Assembly (NCBI GenBank): GCA_028707085.1
Contig: JAQTUW010000006.1
Span: 1 to 64,000, forward strand
Length of the DNA: 64,000 nt
Direction: 5' to 3'
DNA from: Methylococcales bacterium
GTDB lineage: Bacteria > Pseudomonadota > Gammaproteobacteria > Methylococcales > Methylomonadaceae
Below the pieces are notes generated by a model. That model did not search any database and was not told where the DNA came from. It was given only the letters and a program-made list of their open reading frames with translations. Within the stretch, counting starts at the first letter, position 1; each line of letters starts with the position of its first letter. A program made the position numbers and the translations under genes. Positions 21,825-31,184 of this stretch are shown here, piece by piece.

Positions 21825-22793
21825 ATGCCCGGCGAAACCCGGGTGCTGGTTACCGGCGCCAGCGGCTTTATCGGCAACCGGCTTTGCAGTCATCTGCGAC
21901 GCTGCGGCTACCCTCTGCGTACTTCAAGCCGATCCGCCTATCCAGGCGGCAACGACCACTGGCTTGCCGATCTCGCCGCCGACGCTTGTCCGGGCGGATT
22001 GTGCGAAGGCATCGAGACCGTCTTCCATCTGGCGGGCAAAGCCCATGCCCTGATCGAAAATCGTCAGGATGAAACGGAATACCGAACCATCAATACCGAG
22101 GCTGTCCGTAAACTGCTCGAAGCTGCACAGCGAGCCGGGGTTAAACGGTTTATATTTTTCAGCAGCGTCAAAGCGGTCGGCGATAGCCCGTCGCCATCCG
22201 ACGAAACGGCAGACACGCCAGCCGCCTCGGCTTACGGACAATCCAAATTCGCCGCCGAACAACTGGTTTTACATGGCGGTTACGTACCGCATCCGGTAAT
22301 CATCCGGCCCTGCATGGTGTACGGCGACACCAGCAAAGGCAATTTGCCGCGCATGATCAGGGCCATCAAGCGCGGGACATTTCCGCCAATACCGGAATAC
22401 GGCAATCGGCGTTCCATGGTGCATGTAGAGGATCTGGTTCGCGCCGCTATGCTGGCGGCGGAAAACCCGGCCGCCGCCGGACAGATTTACATTGTCAGCG
22501 ACGGGCAGGACTATTCGACTCGCCAGCTTTACGAACTGATCAGAACCGCGCTCGGCAAACCGGCCGGATCATGGGCAATTCCGATTCAATTCATGGACAG
22601 CCTGGCTAAAACAGGCGATGCATTCCGGCAAAGTACCGGCCGGCGTTTTATTCTCGACAGCGAAACCTTGCTGAAATTAAGCGGTTCGGCCAGTTACAGC
22701 GCTGCTAAAATCCGTCGGGAACTGGGCTTTACCAGCCAATATACCCTCCAGCAATCCCTGCCGGACATAATCAGTTATCTGGAAACGTCCTGA
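21825..22793 (+). CDS. NAD-dependent epimerase/reductase for nucleotide sugars (WbpV-like)
   Basis: Short-chain dehydrogenase of the extended type: the Rossmann motif VLVTGASGFIGNRL is at the N-terminus, FHLAGKAHAL follows, and the active-site Ser and YxxxK are in FIFFSSVKAVG and SAYGQSKFAAE. It is most like UDP-sugar 4-epimerases/4-reductases. Placement before a WbpL-type transferase and a WbpM-type dehydratase mirrors Pseudomonas wbpV-wbpL-wbpM, which suggests reduction of the 4-keto sugar to UDP-QuiNAc. The start is uncertain: ATG at 21825 or 21798, and the frame extends to a TTG inside dsbA. Confidence 0.85.
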   Translation: MPGETRVLVTGASGFIGNRLCSHLRRCGYPLRTSSRSAYPGGNDHWLADLAADACPGGLCEGIETVFHLAGKAHALIENRQDETEYRTINTEAVRKLLEAAQRAGVKRFIFFSSVKAVGDSPSPSDETADTPAASAYGQSKFAAEQLVLHGGYVPHPVIIRPCMVYGDTSKGNLPRMIRAIKRGTFPPIPEYGNRRSMVHVEDLVRAAMLAAENPAAAGQIYIVSDGQDYSTRQLYELIRTALGKPAGSWAIPIQFMDSLAKTGDAFRQSTGRRFILDSETLLKLSGSASYSAAKIRRELGFTSQYTLQQSLPDIISYLETS

Positions 22794-22794
22794 C

Positions 22795-23835
22795 GTGCTA
22801 TTTCTGCTCATACTTGCCATCATTTCCACACTTGCTGCGGCATTGCTCACCGGCCTGATACGCCATTACGCCTTGGCGAACCGGGTGCTGGACATCCCTA
22901 ATCAGCGCAGTTCGCATTCCACGCCCACTCCACGAGGCGGCGGACTCGCCATTGTGCTGGTCTTTCTGTTCGCCAGCCTCTATCTCTATTCAAAGCAGTA
23001 TCTGAACACGGCCTGGTTTCTGGCCTTGAATTCGACATTGCCGGTCGCCCTCATCGGCTTTTACGACGACCACCGGCCCGTCGCCGCCCGCTGGCGATTT
23101 TTAACTCATGTCCTGGCGGCGGCCATCGCCCTCTATTTTTTAAAGGATGGCATCCACTGGACACTGATGCCAATGCCTTTGGATATCATGGTAGACCGAA
23201 CTCTGATAAACCCTGGCTGGTTCGGATTTTTTCCAGGCATCGTGTTTCTGGTCTGGTTTTTGAACCTGTTTAATTTCATGGACGGCACTGATGGCCTTGC
23301 CGCATCCGAAGCCGTGTTTGTCTCTTCATCGCTGGCGGTTTATCTGCATTTTTTCGATCCGCTGCTCTGCAAGCTCGCTATCGTGCTGGCGTCGGCCTCA
23401 TTGGGCTTTCTGCTCTGGAACTGGCCCAAAGCCAAAATCTTCATGGGCGATGTCGGCAGCGGTTTTCTCGGCTTACTGCTCGGCATCCTGATTTTAATGG
23501 CGGCGCAACAGTCTCCGGTACTACTCTATTGCGGGCTGATATTATTCGGCGTGTTTGTGGTAGACGCCAGCTATACGCTGGCAGTGCGCTTTTGCAACGG
23601 CCAGAAATGGTATGCCGCCCATTGCTCCCATACCTACCAGCATGCCGCCAGACAATATGGTCATTTTAGGGTGTTGATGGCAAGCTGGGCAATCAATCTG
23701 CTCTGGCTACTGCCCATTTCCTTACTGGTCTATAAGCACCCGGCCTATGCCCTGTATGGCTTGCTGGCGGCCTATCTGCCCTTGCTTTTTCTGGCCCGCC
23801 GATTCAAAGCCGGACGCACGGAAATTAAAAACTGA
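22795..23835 (+). CDS. Undecaprenyl-phosphate glycosyl-1-phosphate transferase (WecA/WbpL type)
   Basis: A 346-residue polytopic membrane enzyme of the MraY/WecA superfamily that attaches the first sugar phosphate to undecaprenyl phosphate. Family marks are RSSHSTPTPRGGG near the N-terminus, the Asp-rich FYDDH, NLFNFMDGTDGLA, the metal-binding MGDVGSGFLG, and a cytoplasmic AAHCSHTYQHAARQYG loop with conserved His. About ten membrane helices are expected. GTG start, one base after the previous stop; its own stop overlaps the next ATG by one base. Confidence 0.9.
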   Translation: MLFLLILAIISTLAAALLTGLIRHYALANRVLDIPNQRSSHSTPTPRGGGLAIVLVFLFASLYLYSKQYLNTAWFLALNSTLPVALIGFYDDHRPVAARWRFLTHVLAAAIALYFLKDGIHWTLMPMPLDIMVDRTLINPGWFGFFPGIVFLVWFLNLFNFMDGTDGLAASEAVFVSSSLAVYLHFFDPLLCKLAIVLASASLGFLLWNWPKAKIFMGDVGSGFLGLLLGILILMAAQQSPVLLYCGLILFGVFVVDASYTLAVRFCNGQKWYAAHCSHTYQHAARQYGHFRVLMASWAINLLWLLPISLLVYKHPAYALYGLLAAYLPLLFLARRFKAGRTEIKN

Positions 23836-25673
23836 TGGCATTAAAATTAAAACTTCGTTCACGCACCAGCATTTTTCTGCACGACCTGACGATGATCCCT
23901 CTCGCCTGGTTCGGCGCATACTGGCTGCGATTCAACCTGCAGCATATCCCAGATCAGTTTTTTTACACCGCCTTGTTATTCCTGCCGGTAGTCATTGCCA
24001 TCCAGGTTAGTCTGTTCTGGTATTTTGGCCTGTATCGCGGGGTGTGGCGGTTTTCATCCATGCCGGATCTGATACGCATTAGCAAGGCTGTCGTGACAGG
24101 CATGGTGCTGATCGCCACCACGCTGTTTCTATATAACAGGTTAAACGGCGTGCCGCGCTCCGTGATGCCGCTCTATGTCCTGACCTTGCTGGCTTTTTTG
24201 TGCATTCCCCGCTTCGTATACCGTTATCTGAAAGAACAGGCATTTGTAGAGCGTAATGGGCAGCGCGCCCTGATTGTCGGCGCCGGTGCCGCCGGAGACA
24301 TGCTGGCGAGGGATTTATTGTCCAACCCTGACAGCGGCTATATTCCGGTCATCTTCGCGGACGATCAACCCAGCAAACAAAACAGGGAAATTCGCGGCAT
24401 TCGCGTCGCCGGTTACCTTGAACAACTGCCGGAACTGGTCAATAAATGGCATATCGAAATCGTTCTGATCGCAATACCATCGGCTGACGATGACCAGATG
24501 CGGCGAATTGTGGAAATTTGCGAAGGTTGCCGGGTCGCTTTTCAAACCCTGCCATCGGTCAAGGAACTGTTAAGCGGCACAGTCACCAAAGCCAGCCTCA
24601 GAAAGGTCTCAATCGAGGACATTCTGGGCAGAGCGCCGGTTCAGCTCGACTGGCGGACACTGCATGCCGGCCTGCATGACAAGGTGATTCTGGTCACCGG
24701 CGGCGGCGGATCGATCGGCTCGGAGCTTTGCAAACAACTGGCCAATGCCCGGCCGCAAAAACTGATCATCTTTGATCAATGCGAATTCAATCTGTTCAAA
24801 ATCGATGCCGACCTTGGCCGGCTGTATCCAGATCTGCGCCACCAGCCGATACTGGGCGATATTGCCGATCGTCTGGCGGTGGAACAGCTTATCCAGTCGC
24901 AACGGCCTGAAATCATTTTTCACGCCGCCGCCTATAAGCATGTGCCTTTACTGGAAAGTCAGGTACGCGAAGCCGTTCACAACAATCTGATCGGCACCAA
25001 AATTCTGGCGGAAACCGCCATTGCCGCAGGCGTGGCGCGCTTTGTGCTAATCTCCACCGACAAGGCGGTCAATCCCACCAATGTCATGGGCGCCACCAAA
25101 CGCGCCGCCGAAATCCTTTGTCAGAACCTTGACAACAAAGGATCAACCCGTTTCACCACCGTAAGATTTGGTAATGTTCTGGATTCGGCCGGCAGCGTGG
25201 TACCGTTATTCAGGGAACAGATCAAGGCAGGCGGCCCGATTACCGTCACCCATCCTGACATCACTCGTTATTTCATGACCATCCCCGAAGCCTGCCAACT
25301 CATCATGCTGGCGGAAACGGTTGGAGTCGGCGGCGAAGTATTTGTACTGGATATGGGCAAACCCGTCAAAATCAGCTATCTGGCTGAACAAATGATACAT
25401 CTGAGCGGCAAGGAACCCGGCAAGGATATTAAAATCGAATATGTCGGTTTGCGGCCAGGCGAAAAACTGTACGAAGAACTGTTTCACGACCAGGAAAAAC
25501 TGCTGGATACCGGCTATGAGAAATTAAGGCTGGCAAGGGCCAGATTGTACGATACCCGGGAATGGAGCAAGCACATCGAAGAACTGGCCGTTGCCTGCCA
25601 GCAACGGGATCAAAAGCCTATCCTCGCACTGTTAAAACAATTGGTGCCGGAATTTAAGACCGATCCCGTTTAA
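23835..25673 (+). CDS. Membrane-bound UDP-sugar 4,6-dehydratase (WbpM/CapD type)
   Basis: A 612-residue two-part enzyme. The first 130 residues hold about four membrane helices. A first Rossmann-like region (ALIVGAGAAGDMLARDLL, about residues 145-162) follows. The catalytic domain starts near residue 283 with VILVTGGGGSIGSELCKQL. HAAAYKHVPLLE follows, and then LISTDKAVNPTNVMGATKR, in which the usual Tyr of YxxxK is Met, as in WbpM. Such enzymes convert UDP-GlcNAc to UDP-4-keto-6-deoxy-GlcNAc, supplying the neighbouring reductase. It ends the three-gene run. Confidence 0.92.
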   Translation: MALKLKLRSRTSIFLHDLTMIPLAWFGAYWLRFNLQHIPDQFFYTALLFLPVVIAIQVSLFWYFGLYRGVWRFSSMPDLIRISKAVVTGMVLIATTLFLYNRLNGVPRSVMPLYVLTLLAFLCIPRFVYRYLKEQAFVERNGQRALIVGAGAAGDMLARDLLSNPDSGYIPVIFADDQPSKQNREIRGIRVAGYLEQLPELVNKWHIEIVLIAIPSADDDQMRRIVEICEGCRVAFQTLPSVKELLSGTVTKASLRKVSIEDILGRAPVQLDWRTLHAGLHDKVILVTGGGGSIGSELCKQLANARPQKLIIFDQCEFNLFKIDADLGRLYPDLRHQPILGDIADRLAVEQLIQSQRPEIIFHAAAYKHVPLLESQVREAVHNNLIGTKILAETAIAAGVARFVLISTDKAVNPTNVMGATKRAAEILCQNLDNKGSTRFTTVRFGNVLDSAGSVVPLFREQIKAGGPITVTHPDITRYFMTIPEACQLIMLAETVGVGGEVFVLDMGKPVKISYLAEQMIHLSGKEPGKDIKIEYVGLRPGEKLYEELFHDQEKLLDTGYEKLRLARARLYDTREWSKHIEELAVACQQRDQKPILALLKQLVPEFKTDPV

Positions 25674-25824
25674 ACCCTGCTTTTGCCGAGCCGGTCGAAG
25701 TACGGTTTTTTGAGATTCCCCCCATAAGTTTTCTGAATATCTTCGCAAAAACTTACTCCGACCTGTTTGTTAAAACATTGCAGAAACAGGGATGCCCGCA
25801 AAATTGACGCAAAGAGGCATTGCC

Positions 25825-25984
25825 AGGAGCCTGTCCGAGAATAGAATCCGTAGCGAAGGCAAGCCATTTTGAGTTGGTTTTGTGCATTTGAGGCGGAATA
25901 GTTGCGCTATTTAACGAAAATGCGCAGGAAATCCGACCAAAAGGGCTTTCCCGCAGTAGGTTTTCTATTCTCGGACAGGCTCCT
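25825..25984. mobile_element. MITE-like palindromic element with 22-bp terminal inverted repeats
   Basis: A 160-base element bounded by perfect 22-base inverted repeats at 25825-25846 and 25963-25984, containing GGAGCCTGTCCGAGAATAG. The interior is also imperfectly self-complementary: the arms pair loosely through TTTTG/CAAAA, then GCATTT/AAATGC, then a central AATAG-TTGCG-CTATT. The whole piece could therefore fold into one long hairpin. No coding frame is present, so movement would need a transposase elsewhere. It lies between the converging dehydratase gene and a small secreted-protein gene, 8 bases past the latter's stop. No clear target duplication can be called. Confidence 0.75.
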
Positions 25985-25992
25985 AGGACATA

Positions 25993-26304
25993 TTATCGAT
26001 TATTTATCATGGAGCCATCGAGATGCTCTTCGTCCATTTGCATGCGGTAATTCAGTGCTGTTTTGATCCAGGCTCTGGCTGATCTTAAGTCTGCAATCGC
26101 TTTTGCGGTATTGCCGCCATAATCCTGTTGCGTACTTTCCAACTCTTTTATAGCCGCATTTATTTCTTTAAAAGCATTTACCAAATTAGGATTGGCCACG
26201 GCTTCTTGCTGTAATGAAAATTGCGGTTCAGCAGACACCGGCGTAGCGATGAAGGATGAAATCAAAATGAAGATTGAAGCGATTGTTCTAAAATTAACTT
26301 TCAT
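25993..26304 (-). CDS. Small secreted protein (hypothetical)
   Basis: About 103 residues from the ATG at 26304, with a GGTGA ribosome site. The first 25 residues are a signal peptide ending TPVSA-EP. The mature part is a mostly helical, charged sequence (NAFKEINAAIKELE, AIADLRSARAWIKTAL) with no Cys. No known family was recognised. The coding end lies only 8 bases from the MITE-like element, so the native terminator may have been displaced or replaced by that element's hairpin. Confidence 0.65.
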   Translation of the reverse strand: MKVNFRTIASIFILISSFIATPVSAEPQFSLQQEAVANPNLVNAFKEINAAIKELESTQQDYGGNTAKAIADLRSARAWIKTALNYRMQMDEEHLDGSMINNR

Positions 26305-26474
26305 GGGATTCACCGTTGACTTGTAATAAAGTTAAATTGTGCAACCGAAAAACTCGGCGAATAGCGCTTTCAATTGTTAGCGCCAATCCTCGAAACTCCC
26401 CAGACAAAAGGGTCAGTGCCAAGCAAGGGAGCTCGCGCTTCCTGCTCCATATAAAGTATATCCCAACAATCAGG

Positions 26475-27005
26475 CTATTTGGACATTGCCGATAATCCTT
26501 TCGCCCCCCAGCGCTGAAGCACCCGATATTCAACGCCATCAGCCAGAGAACACGACTCGACCAGACAAAAATCATCGCTACGCCAGACTATTGGTTCAAA
26601 TTCCAAGGCAAACGCCTGCCTGGCTTTCCGGGCCAGGGTAACATGCGGGCGAAAACGCCGCTCGTCTATGCTGACGCCGTTCCTGACAACAATAGTAGCC
26701 AATTGTTCAGACAACCTTGTCACTTGCTGATCGAAATCGTTGCTGGTCAGGCACAGTATGCCGGGCTTTTGCCAATAGCTTAAGCCGTTAAAGGTCAAAC
26801 GCATTGGCGAGACCGCCAGGCTGGCGGCATCCGCCGCGATAGCGGCCTGCTGCCCGGCGTTCACACCGCCTAAAAACAGCAAGGTGACATGCAGGTTGCT
26901 TGCCGCCACCGGCCGCAGTTCAGCTTCCGGGAGTCGGGCCATAATCCGGCTGCATTGCCGTCTGATGACCTGATTCGGCCATAAGGCAAAAAACAGCCGT
27001 TTCAT
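26475..27005 (-). CDS. thpR: RNA 2',3'-cyclic phosphodiesterase (LigT/ThpR)
   Basis: A 2H-phosphoesterase that opens 2',3'-cyclic phosphates on RNA. The two catalytic HxTx motifs are HVTLLFLG and HVTLARK, about 85 residues apart as in the family, and the N-terminus MKRLFFALWPN is typical. The ATG at 27005 fits homologues. An ATG at 27032 overlaps the yajQ stop (ATGA arrangement) and would add nine residues; either way the gene is coupled to yajQ. Confidence 0.9.
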   Translation of the reverse strand: MKRLFFALWPNQVIRRQCSRIMARLPEAELRPVAASNLHVTLLFLGGVNAGQQAAIAADAASLAVSPMRLTFNGLSYWQKPGILCLTSNDFDQQVTRLSEQLATIVVRNGVSIDERRFRPHVTLARKARQAFALEFEPIVWRSDDFCLVESCSLADGVEYRVLQRWGAKGLSAMSK

Positions 27006-27031
27006 GGCCTTGCCGGCCACAACAGTTTGCA

Positions 27032-27514
27032 TCAATCCCGAAAGTTATTGAACTGCAAGGGCTGCTCCAGTTCCTCCGCTCTCAGCATCTGGATAACCTC
27101 CTGCAAATCATCGCGTTTCTTGCCGGTCACCCGGACTTTGTCGCCATTGATGGCGGCCTGAACCTTTAATTTTTTATCCTTGATCAGTTTGACAACTTTT
27201 TTGGCAAAATCGGAACTTAGCCCCTGTTTCAGGGTGATCGTCTGTTGTGCGGTTTTGCCGGTATCCTGAATCTTGCCGCTCTCCAGGCTACCGATATCGA
27301 TACCACGCTTACCCATTTTTGCATATAAAATCGGCAGCATCTGCTGCAACTGGAAAGTGGATTCCGCCTTCATGAGCACACTGTCATCCTGCTGTTCGAA
27401 GCAGGCATTGGAGCCTTTAAAATCGAAGCGGGTAGACACTTCCTTATTGGCCTGATCAATGGCGTTAGTCACTTCGTGGCTGTCAATTTCAGAAACGATA
27501 TCAAATGAAGGCAT
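27032..27514 (-). CDS. yajQ: YajQ family nucleotide-binding protein
   Basis: A 160-residue cytoplasmic protein of the YajQ family (UPF0234), some members of which bind cyclic di-GMP and act on transcription. Family sequence is obvious: MPSFDIVSEIDSHEVTNAID at the start, STRFDFKGS, and VRVTGKKRDDLQEVIQMLR near the end. Two ferredoxin-like folds are expected. It is the first gene of yajQ-thpR and is divergent from glyQ with a 144-base gap. Confidence 0.95.
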   Translation of the reverse strand: MPSFDIVSEIDSHEVTNAIDQANKEVSTRFDFKGSNACFEQQDDSVLMKAESTFQLQQMLPILYAKMGKRGIDIGSLESGKIQDTGKTAQQTITLKQGLSSDFAKKVVKLIKDKKLKVQAAINGDKVRVTGKKRDDLQEVIQMLRAEELEQPLQFNNFRD

Positions 27515-27658
27515 GCTGGAAACTCACTCTAATAAAACGGACTGTTCACTATAAAAGCCTTGTAGGCATAATTCAACCCGCAATGCCGCTCTCCGCATCT
27601 GCCCATGCCTAATTTTCAGTTATAATCAGACAATTTTCAGCAATCAAGTGGCTCCAAC

Positions 27659-28573
27659 GTGTCGACAAGCAAAAACGATGTTTCTACTTTTCAGGGCCTG
27701 ATATTGACCTTGCAGGAATACTGGTCAAATCAGGGTTGTGTGTTATTGCAGCCACTGGATCAGGAAGTCGGAGCCGGCACCTTTCATCCGGCCACCTTTC
27801 TGCGCGCCATCGGCCCTGAACCTTGGAACGCCGCTTATGTCCAGCCATCACGCCGCCCGACTGACGGCCGCTTCGGTGAAAATCCCATGCGCCTGCAACA
27901 TTATTATCAATTCCAGGTGGTTATGAAACCATCGCCAGCCAATATCCAGGAACTCTATTTGGGATCCTTGCAGCATCTGGGTCTGGACTTGTTGGAACAC
28001 GATGTGCGCTTTGTGGAGGATAACTGGGAATCCCCTACTCTGGGCGCATGGGGACTGGGCTGGGAAGTCTGGCTGAACGGCATGGAAGTCACGCAATTTA
28101 CCTATTTTCAGCAGATCGGCGGCCTGGAATGCCGGCCGGTGACCGGCGAAATCACTTACGGCCTGGAGCGGATAGCCATGTATCTGCAAGGTGTGGAAAG
28201 CGTGTTCGATCTGGTTTGGACCCGTGGCCCGCAGGGCGTGGTGACTTATGGCGATGTTTTTCACCAGAATGAAGTGGAAATGTCGGAATTCAACTTCGAC
28301 CTCGCCAATGTTGATTTTCTGTTTCAGTGCTTCGACACCTACGAAGGCGAATGCCTGATGCTGCTGGACAAACAGTTGCCGCTGCCGGCTTATGAAATGG
28401 TATTGAAAGCCTCCCATGCATTCAATCTGCTCGACGCCCGTCACGCCATTTCCGTGACCGAACGGCAACGTTATATTCTGCGTGTGCGTAACATGGCCAA
28501 ATCCGTAGCCGAAGCCTATTACAACCGCCGGGAAGCCTTGGGTTTTCCGATTCTTGCCAGACAGGAAGCGTAA
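27659..28573 (+). CDS. glyQ: Glycyl-tRNA synthetase alpha subunit
   Basis: Catalytic subunit of the bacterial alpha2-beta2 glycyl-tRNA synthetase. The 304-residue length is standard. [37 protein letters not shown] and [23 protein letters not shown] sequence (here [19 protein letters not shown]) are the class II core. The start is GTG at 27659; no in-frame ATG fits. A TATAAT box lies at 27621-27626 with no clear -35. glyS follows after 2 bases. Confidence 0.98.
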   Translation: MSTSKNDVSTFQGLILTLQEYWSNQGCVLLQPLDQEVGAGTFHPATFLRAIGPEPWNAAYVQPSRRPTDGRFGENPMRLQHYYQFQVVMKPSPANIQELYLGSLQHLGLDLLEHDVRFVEDNWESPTLGAWGLGWEVWLNGMEVTQFTYFQQIGGLECRPVTGEITYGLERIAMYLQGVESVFDLVWTRGPQGVVTYGDVFHQNEVEMSEFNFDLANVDFLFQCFDTYEGECLMLLDKQLPLPAYEMVLKASHAFNLLDARHAISVTERQRYILRVRNMAKSVAEAYYNRREALGFPILARQEA

Positions 28574-28575
28574 CC

Positions 28576-30645
28576 ATGCTAGAAACCAATCATCTATTAT
28601 TCGAACTTGGCTGCGAAGAACTGCCGCCAAAATCACTGAAAAAGCTCAGCCAGACCTTACTGGACAATATACAGGCCGGACTGAAAGAAGCCGGACTGGA
28701 ATTCGCCCGGGGCGCAGCTTACGCCACGCCTCGCCGGCTGGCGGTCATCATAGACGATCTGATCTGTTTTCAGCCCGACAAAACCGTCAAAAAACGCGGG
28801 CCGGCCGTCCAGGCGGCTTTTGCCGCCGACGGCGCGCCCAGCAAGGCCTTGCTGGGATTTGCCGCCAGTTGCGGCGCCACTGTCGAACAACTGGAACGGC
28901 AGCTTACCGACAAAGGCGAATGGCTGATTTTCCGGCAGGCGGTCAAAGGTCAGGCTACCGCCGAATTACTGCCGGACATCATCCGTAAAAGCCTTCACAA
29001 TCTGCCGATCGCCAAACGGATGCGCTGGGGCAGCTTCAACACTGAATTTGCCCGGCCGACGCACTGGGCTGTGCTGCTGTTTGGCGATCAGGTCATTGAA
29101 ACTGAAATTCTCGGAGTCACTACAGGAAGACATAGCCGAGGCCATCGTTTTCATGCTCCGCAAGCCCTGAGCATCAGCACCCCGCACGCTTATGTGGAAA
29201 CATTGTCGAAGCAAGGCAAAGTCATCGCTGACTTTGGCCAGCGCATGGACATTATTCGCACCGCCGCTAACGCCGCCGCCGCCAATGTCGGCGGCATCGC
29301 CCATATCGAAGAAGATCTGCTGGAAGAAATTGCCGCGCTCAACGAATGGCCGGTACCCGTAGTCGGCAACTTTGACGCCCGCTTTCTGGAATTACCGATG
29401 GAAGTGCTGATTACTACCATGCAGTCCAACCAGAAATATTTTCCGGTCAAAAATAGCCAGGGCGGTTTATTGCCGCACTTCATCACTTTCAGCAACATTG
29501 AGAGCAGCAATCCGGATTCGATACGCCACGGCAACGAGCGGGTGGTTTTGCCGCGTCTGGCTGACGCCGAGTTTTTCTGGAAACAGGACAGAAAACAGTC
29601 GCTGGCCGACCGGGTTGAAAGTCTGGCCAGCATCGTATTTCAGAAAGACCTGGGTACTATGGCGGATAAAACCCGGCGCGTCGGTCATCTGGCGACGCAT
29701 ATCGCCGGACTTTTGCAGGCGGACGCCAATCTGGCGAAACGCGCGGCCCTGCTGGCCAAAACCGATTTATTGACCAATATGGTCGGCGAATTCGCCAACC
29801 TGCAAGGCATCATGGGCCGCTACTATGCGCTGGCTGATCAGGAATCCGCTGAAGTCGCCCAGGCTTTGGAAGAGCATTATTTTCCCAAACAGTCCGGTGG
29901 CCAGACGCCTGCCACCCAAACCGGCCAGATTCTGGCTCTGGCTGAAAAAATTGACACACTCAGCGGTATCTTCAGCGCCGGTCTGATCCCCTCCGGCGAT
30001 AAAGACCCTTACGCCCTGCGCCGCGCCACGTTGGGCATCCTGCGCATCCTGATCGAAAACGGCATCGATCTTGACATTGCCGGCTTGCTGGATACCGCGC
30101 TGGATCAGTTCAGCCACAACTTCGAAAAAACCGCAACCAAAACCCGCCTGCTGGATTTTATCTTCGATCGTCTGAAAGGCTACTGCCTGGATCAAGGCTA
30201 CGGCATAGATGAATACGAAGCAGTGCTGGCGGTTTATCCGACCCGGCCACTGGATTTCATGTTGCGTATCCGCGCCGTACAGACTTTTAGAGAATTACCC
30301 GAAGCAGAAAGTCTGGCTGCCGCCAACAAGCGCATCATTAATATTCTGAAAAAAACCGATCAGGCTATTCCGGCAGAAATAGGCGCTTTGGTCGAAGCTG
30401 AAGAAAAAAATCTGCTGGCCGCAGCCGAAGCATCGAATGCCGATATTCTGCCGCTATTGGCCCGACAAAACTATCCCATGGCATTGACTAGACTGGCGCA
30501 ACTGCGGGATAGCGTAGACGCCTTCTTCGACAATGTCATGGTCAACACCGAAGATCCAGCATTGCGCAACAGCCGTCTGGCCCTGCTAGCCATGCTGTCC
30601 GGGCAGTTTCTGAAAATAGCCGACATTTCCAAACTGCAATCATGA
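28576..30645 (+). CDS. glyS: Glycyl-tRNA synthetase beta subunit
   Basis: Large 689-residue tRNA-recognition subunit that pairs with GlyQ. The N-terminus LLFELGCEELPPKSL is diagnostic. The KRMRWGS and QSNQKYFPV motifs, an HD-like central domain (LLTNMVGEFANLQGIMGRYYA) and a C-terminal anticodon-binding domain follow. Its stop overlaps the gmhB start by 4 bases (ATGA), consistent with coupled translation. Confidence 0.98.
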   Translation: MLETNHLLFELGCEELPPKSLKKLSQTLLDNIQAGLKEAGLEFARGAAYATPRRLAVIIDDLICFQPDKTVKKRGPAVQAAFAADGAPSKALLGFAASCGATVEQLERQLTDKGEWLIFRQAVKGQATAELLPDIIRKSLHNLPIAKRMRWGSFNTEFARPTHWAVLLFGDQVIETEILGVTTGRHSRGHRFHAPQALSISTPHAYVETLSKQGKVIADFGQRMDIIRTAANAAAANVGGIAHIEEDLLEEIAALNEWPVPVVGNFDARFLELPMEVLITTMQSNQKYFPVKNSQGGLLPHFITFSNIESSNPDSIRHGNERVVLPRLADAEFFWKQDRKQSLADRVESLASIVFQKDLGTMADKTRRVGHLATHIAGLLQADANLAKRAALLAKTDLLTNMVGEFANLQGIMGRYYALADQESAEVAQALEEHYFPKQSGGQTPATQTGQILALAEKIDTLSGIFSAGLIPSGDKDPYALRRATLGILRILIENGIDLDIAGLLDTALDQFSHNFEKTATKTRLLDFIFDRLKGYCLDQGYGIDEYEAVLAVYPTRPLDFMLRIRAVQTFRELPEAESLAAANKRIINILKKTDQAIPAEIGALVEAEEKNLLAAAEASNADILPLLARQNYPMALTRLAQLRDSVDAFFDNVMVNTEDPALRNSRLALLAMLSGQFLKIADISKLQS

Positions 30646-31184
30646 GCGACTCATACGTCATACTTGACCGTGATGGGGTTATCAATATCGATTCTGCCGG
30701 ATTCATCAAATCGCCGGCGGAATGGCTGCCTATAGACGGCAGTCTGGAAGCCATTGCCCTGCTGAACGAGCACGGCTTCAAGATAGCTGTCATTACCAAT
30801 CAATCCGGCATAGAAAGAGGCTTGTACGATTTAGCCGCACTGGCCGCCATACACGACAAGATGCGACAGCTAGTCTCCGCCGCCGGCGGCGGCATCGAAG
30901 CAATCTATTTTTGTCCGCACGGCCCGGATAGTCATTGCAATTGCCGCAAACCCAAGCCCGGCATGTTTCTGACCTTCGCCAGCGACAGGGGCGCCGATCT
31001 GAAAAACACTTATTCGGTCGGCGACTCCATCCGCGATATACAGGCCAGCATGGCTGCCGGCTGCCGCCCGCTGCTGGTAAAAACCGGCAATGGCCTGCAA
31101 ACCATCCAGAATAATCCACAACTTAACGTACCTATATTTGAAAATCTATATGACGCAGCCACACACATCATCTCGACAAGCTGA
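30642..31184 (+). CDS. gmhB: D-glycero-beta-D-manno-heptose-1,7-bisphosphate 7-phosphatase
   Basis: HAD-family phosphatase that makes the heptose phosphate needed for the lipopolysaccharide inner core. The catalytic DRDGVIN motif (residues 9-15), the second-motif Thr/Ser in VITNQSGIERG, the zinc-binding set CPHGPDSHCNCRKPKPG, and the final Asp in SVGDSIRDIQA are all present. At 180 residues it matches GmhB. It sits between glyS and plsC, the order seen in many gammaproteobacteria. Confidence 0.95.
   Translation: MSDSYVILDRDGVINIDSAGFIKSPAEWLPIDGSLEAIALLNEHGFKIAVITNQSGIERGLYDLAALAAIHDKMRQLVSAAGGGIEAIYFCPHGPDSHCNCRKPKPGMFLTFASDRGADLKNTYSVGDSIRDIQASMAAGCRPLLVKTGNGLQTIQNNPQLNVPIFENLYDAATHIISTS

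Noticed and set aside
26294..26575. 93-residue leftward frame after thpR
   Set aside because: It overlaps thpR in another frame and has no ribosome site or family resemblance.
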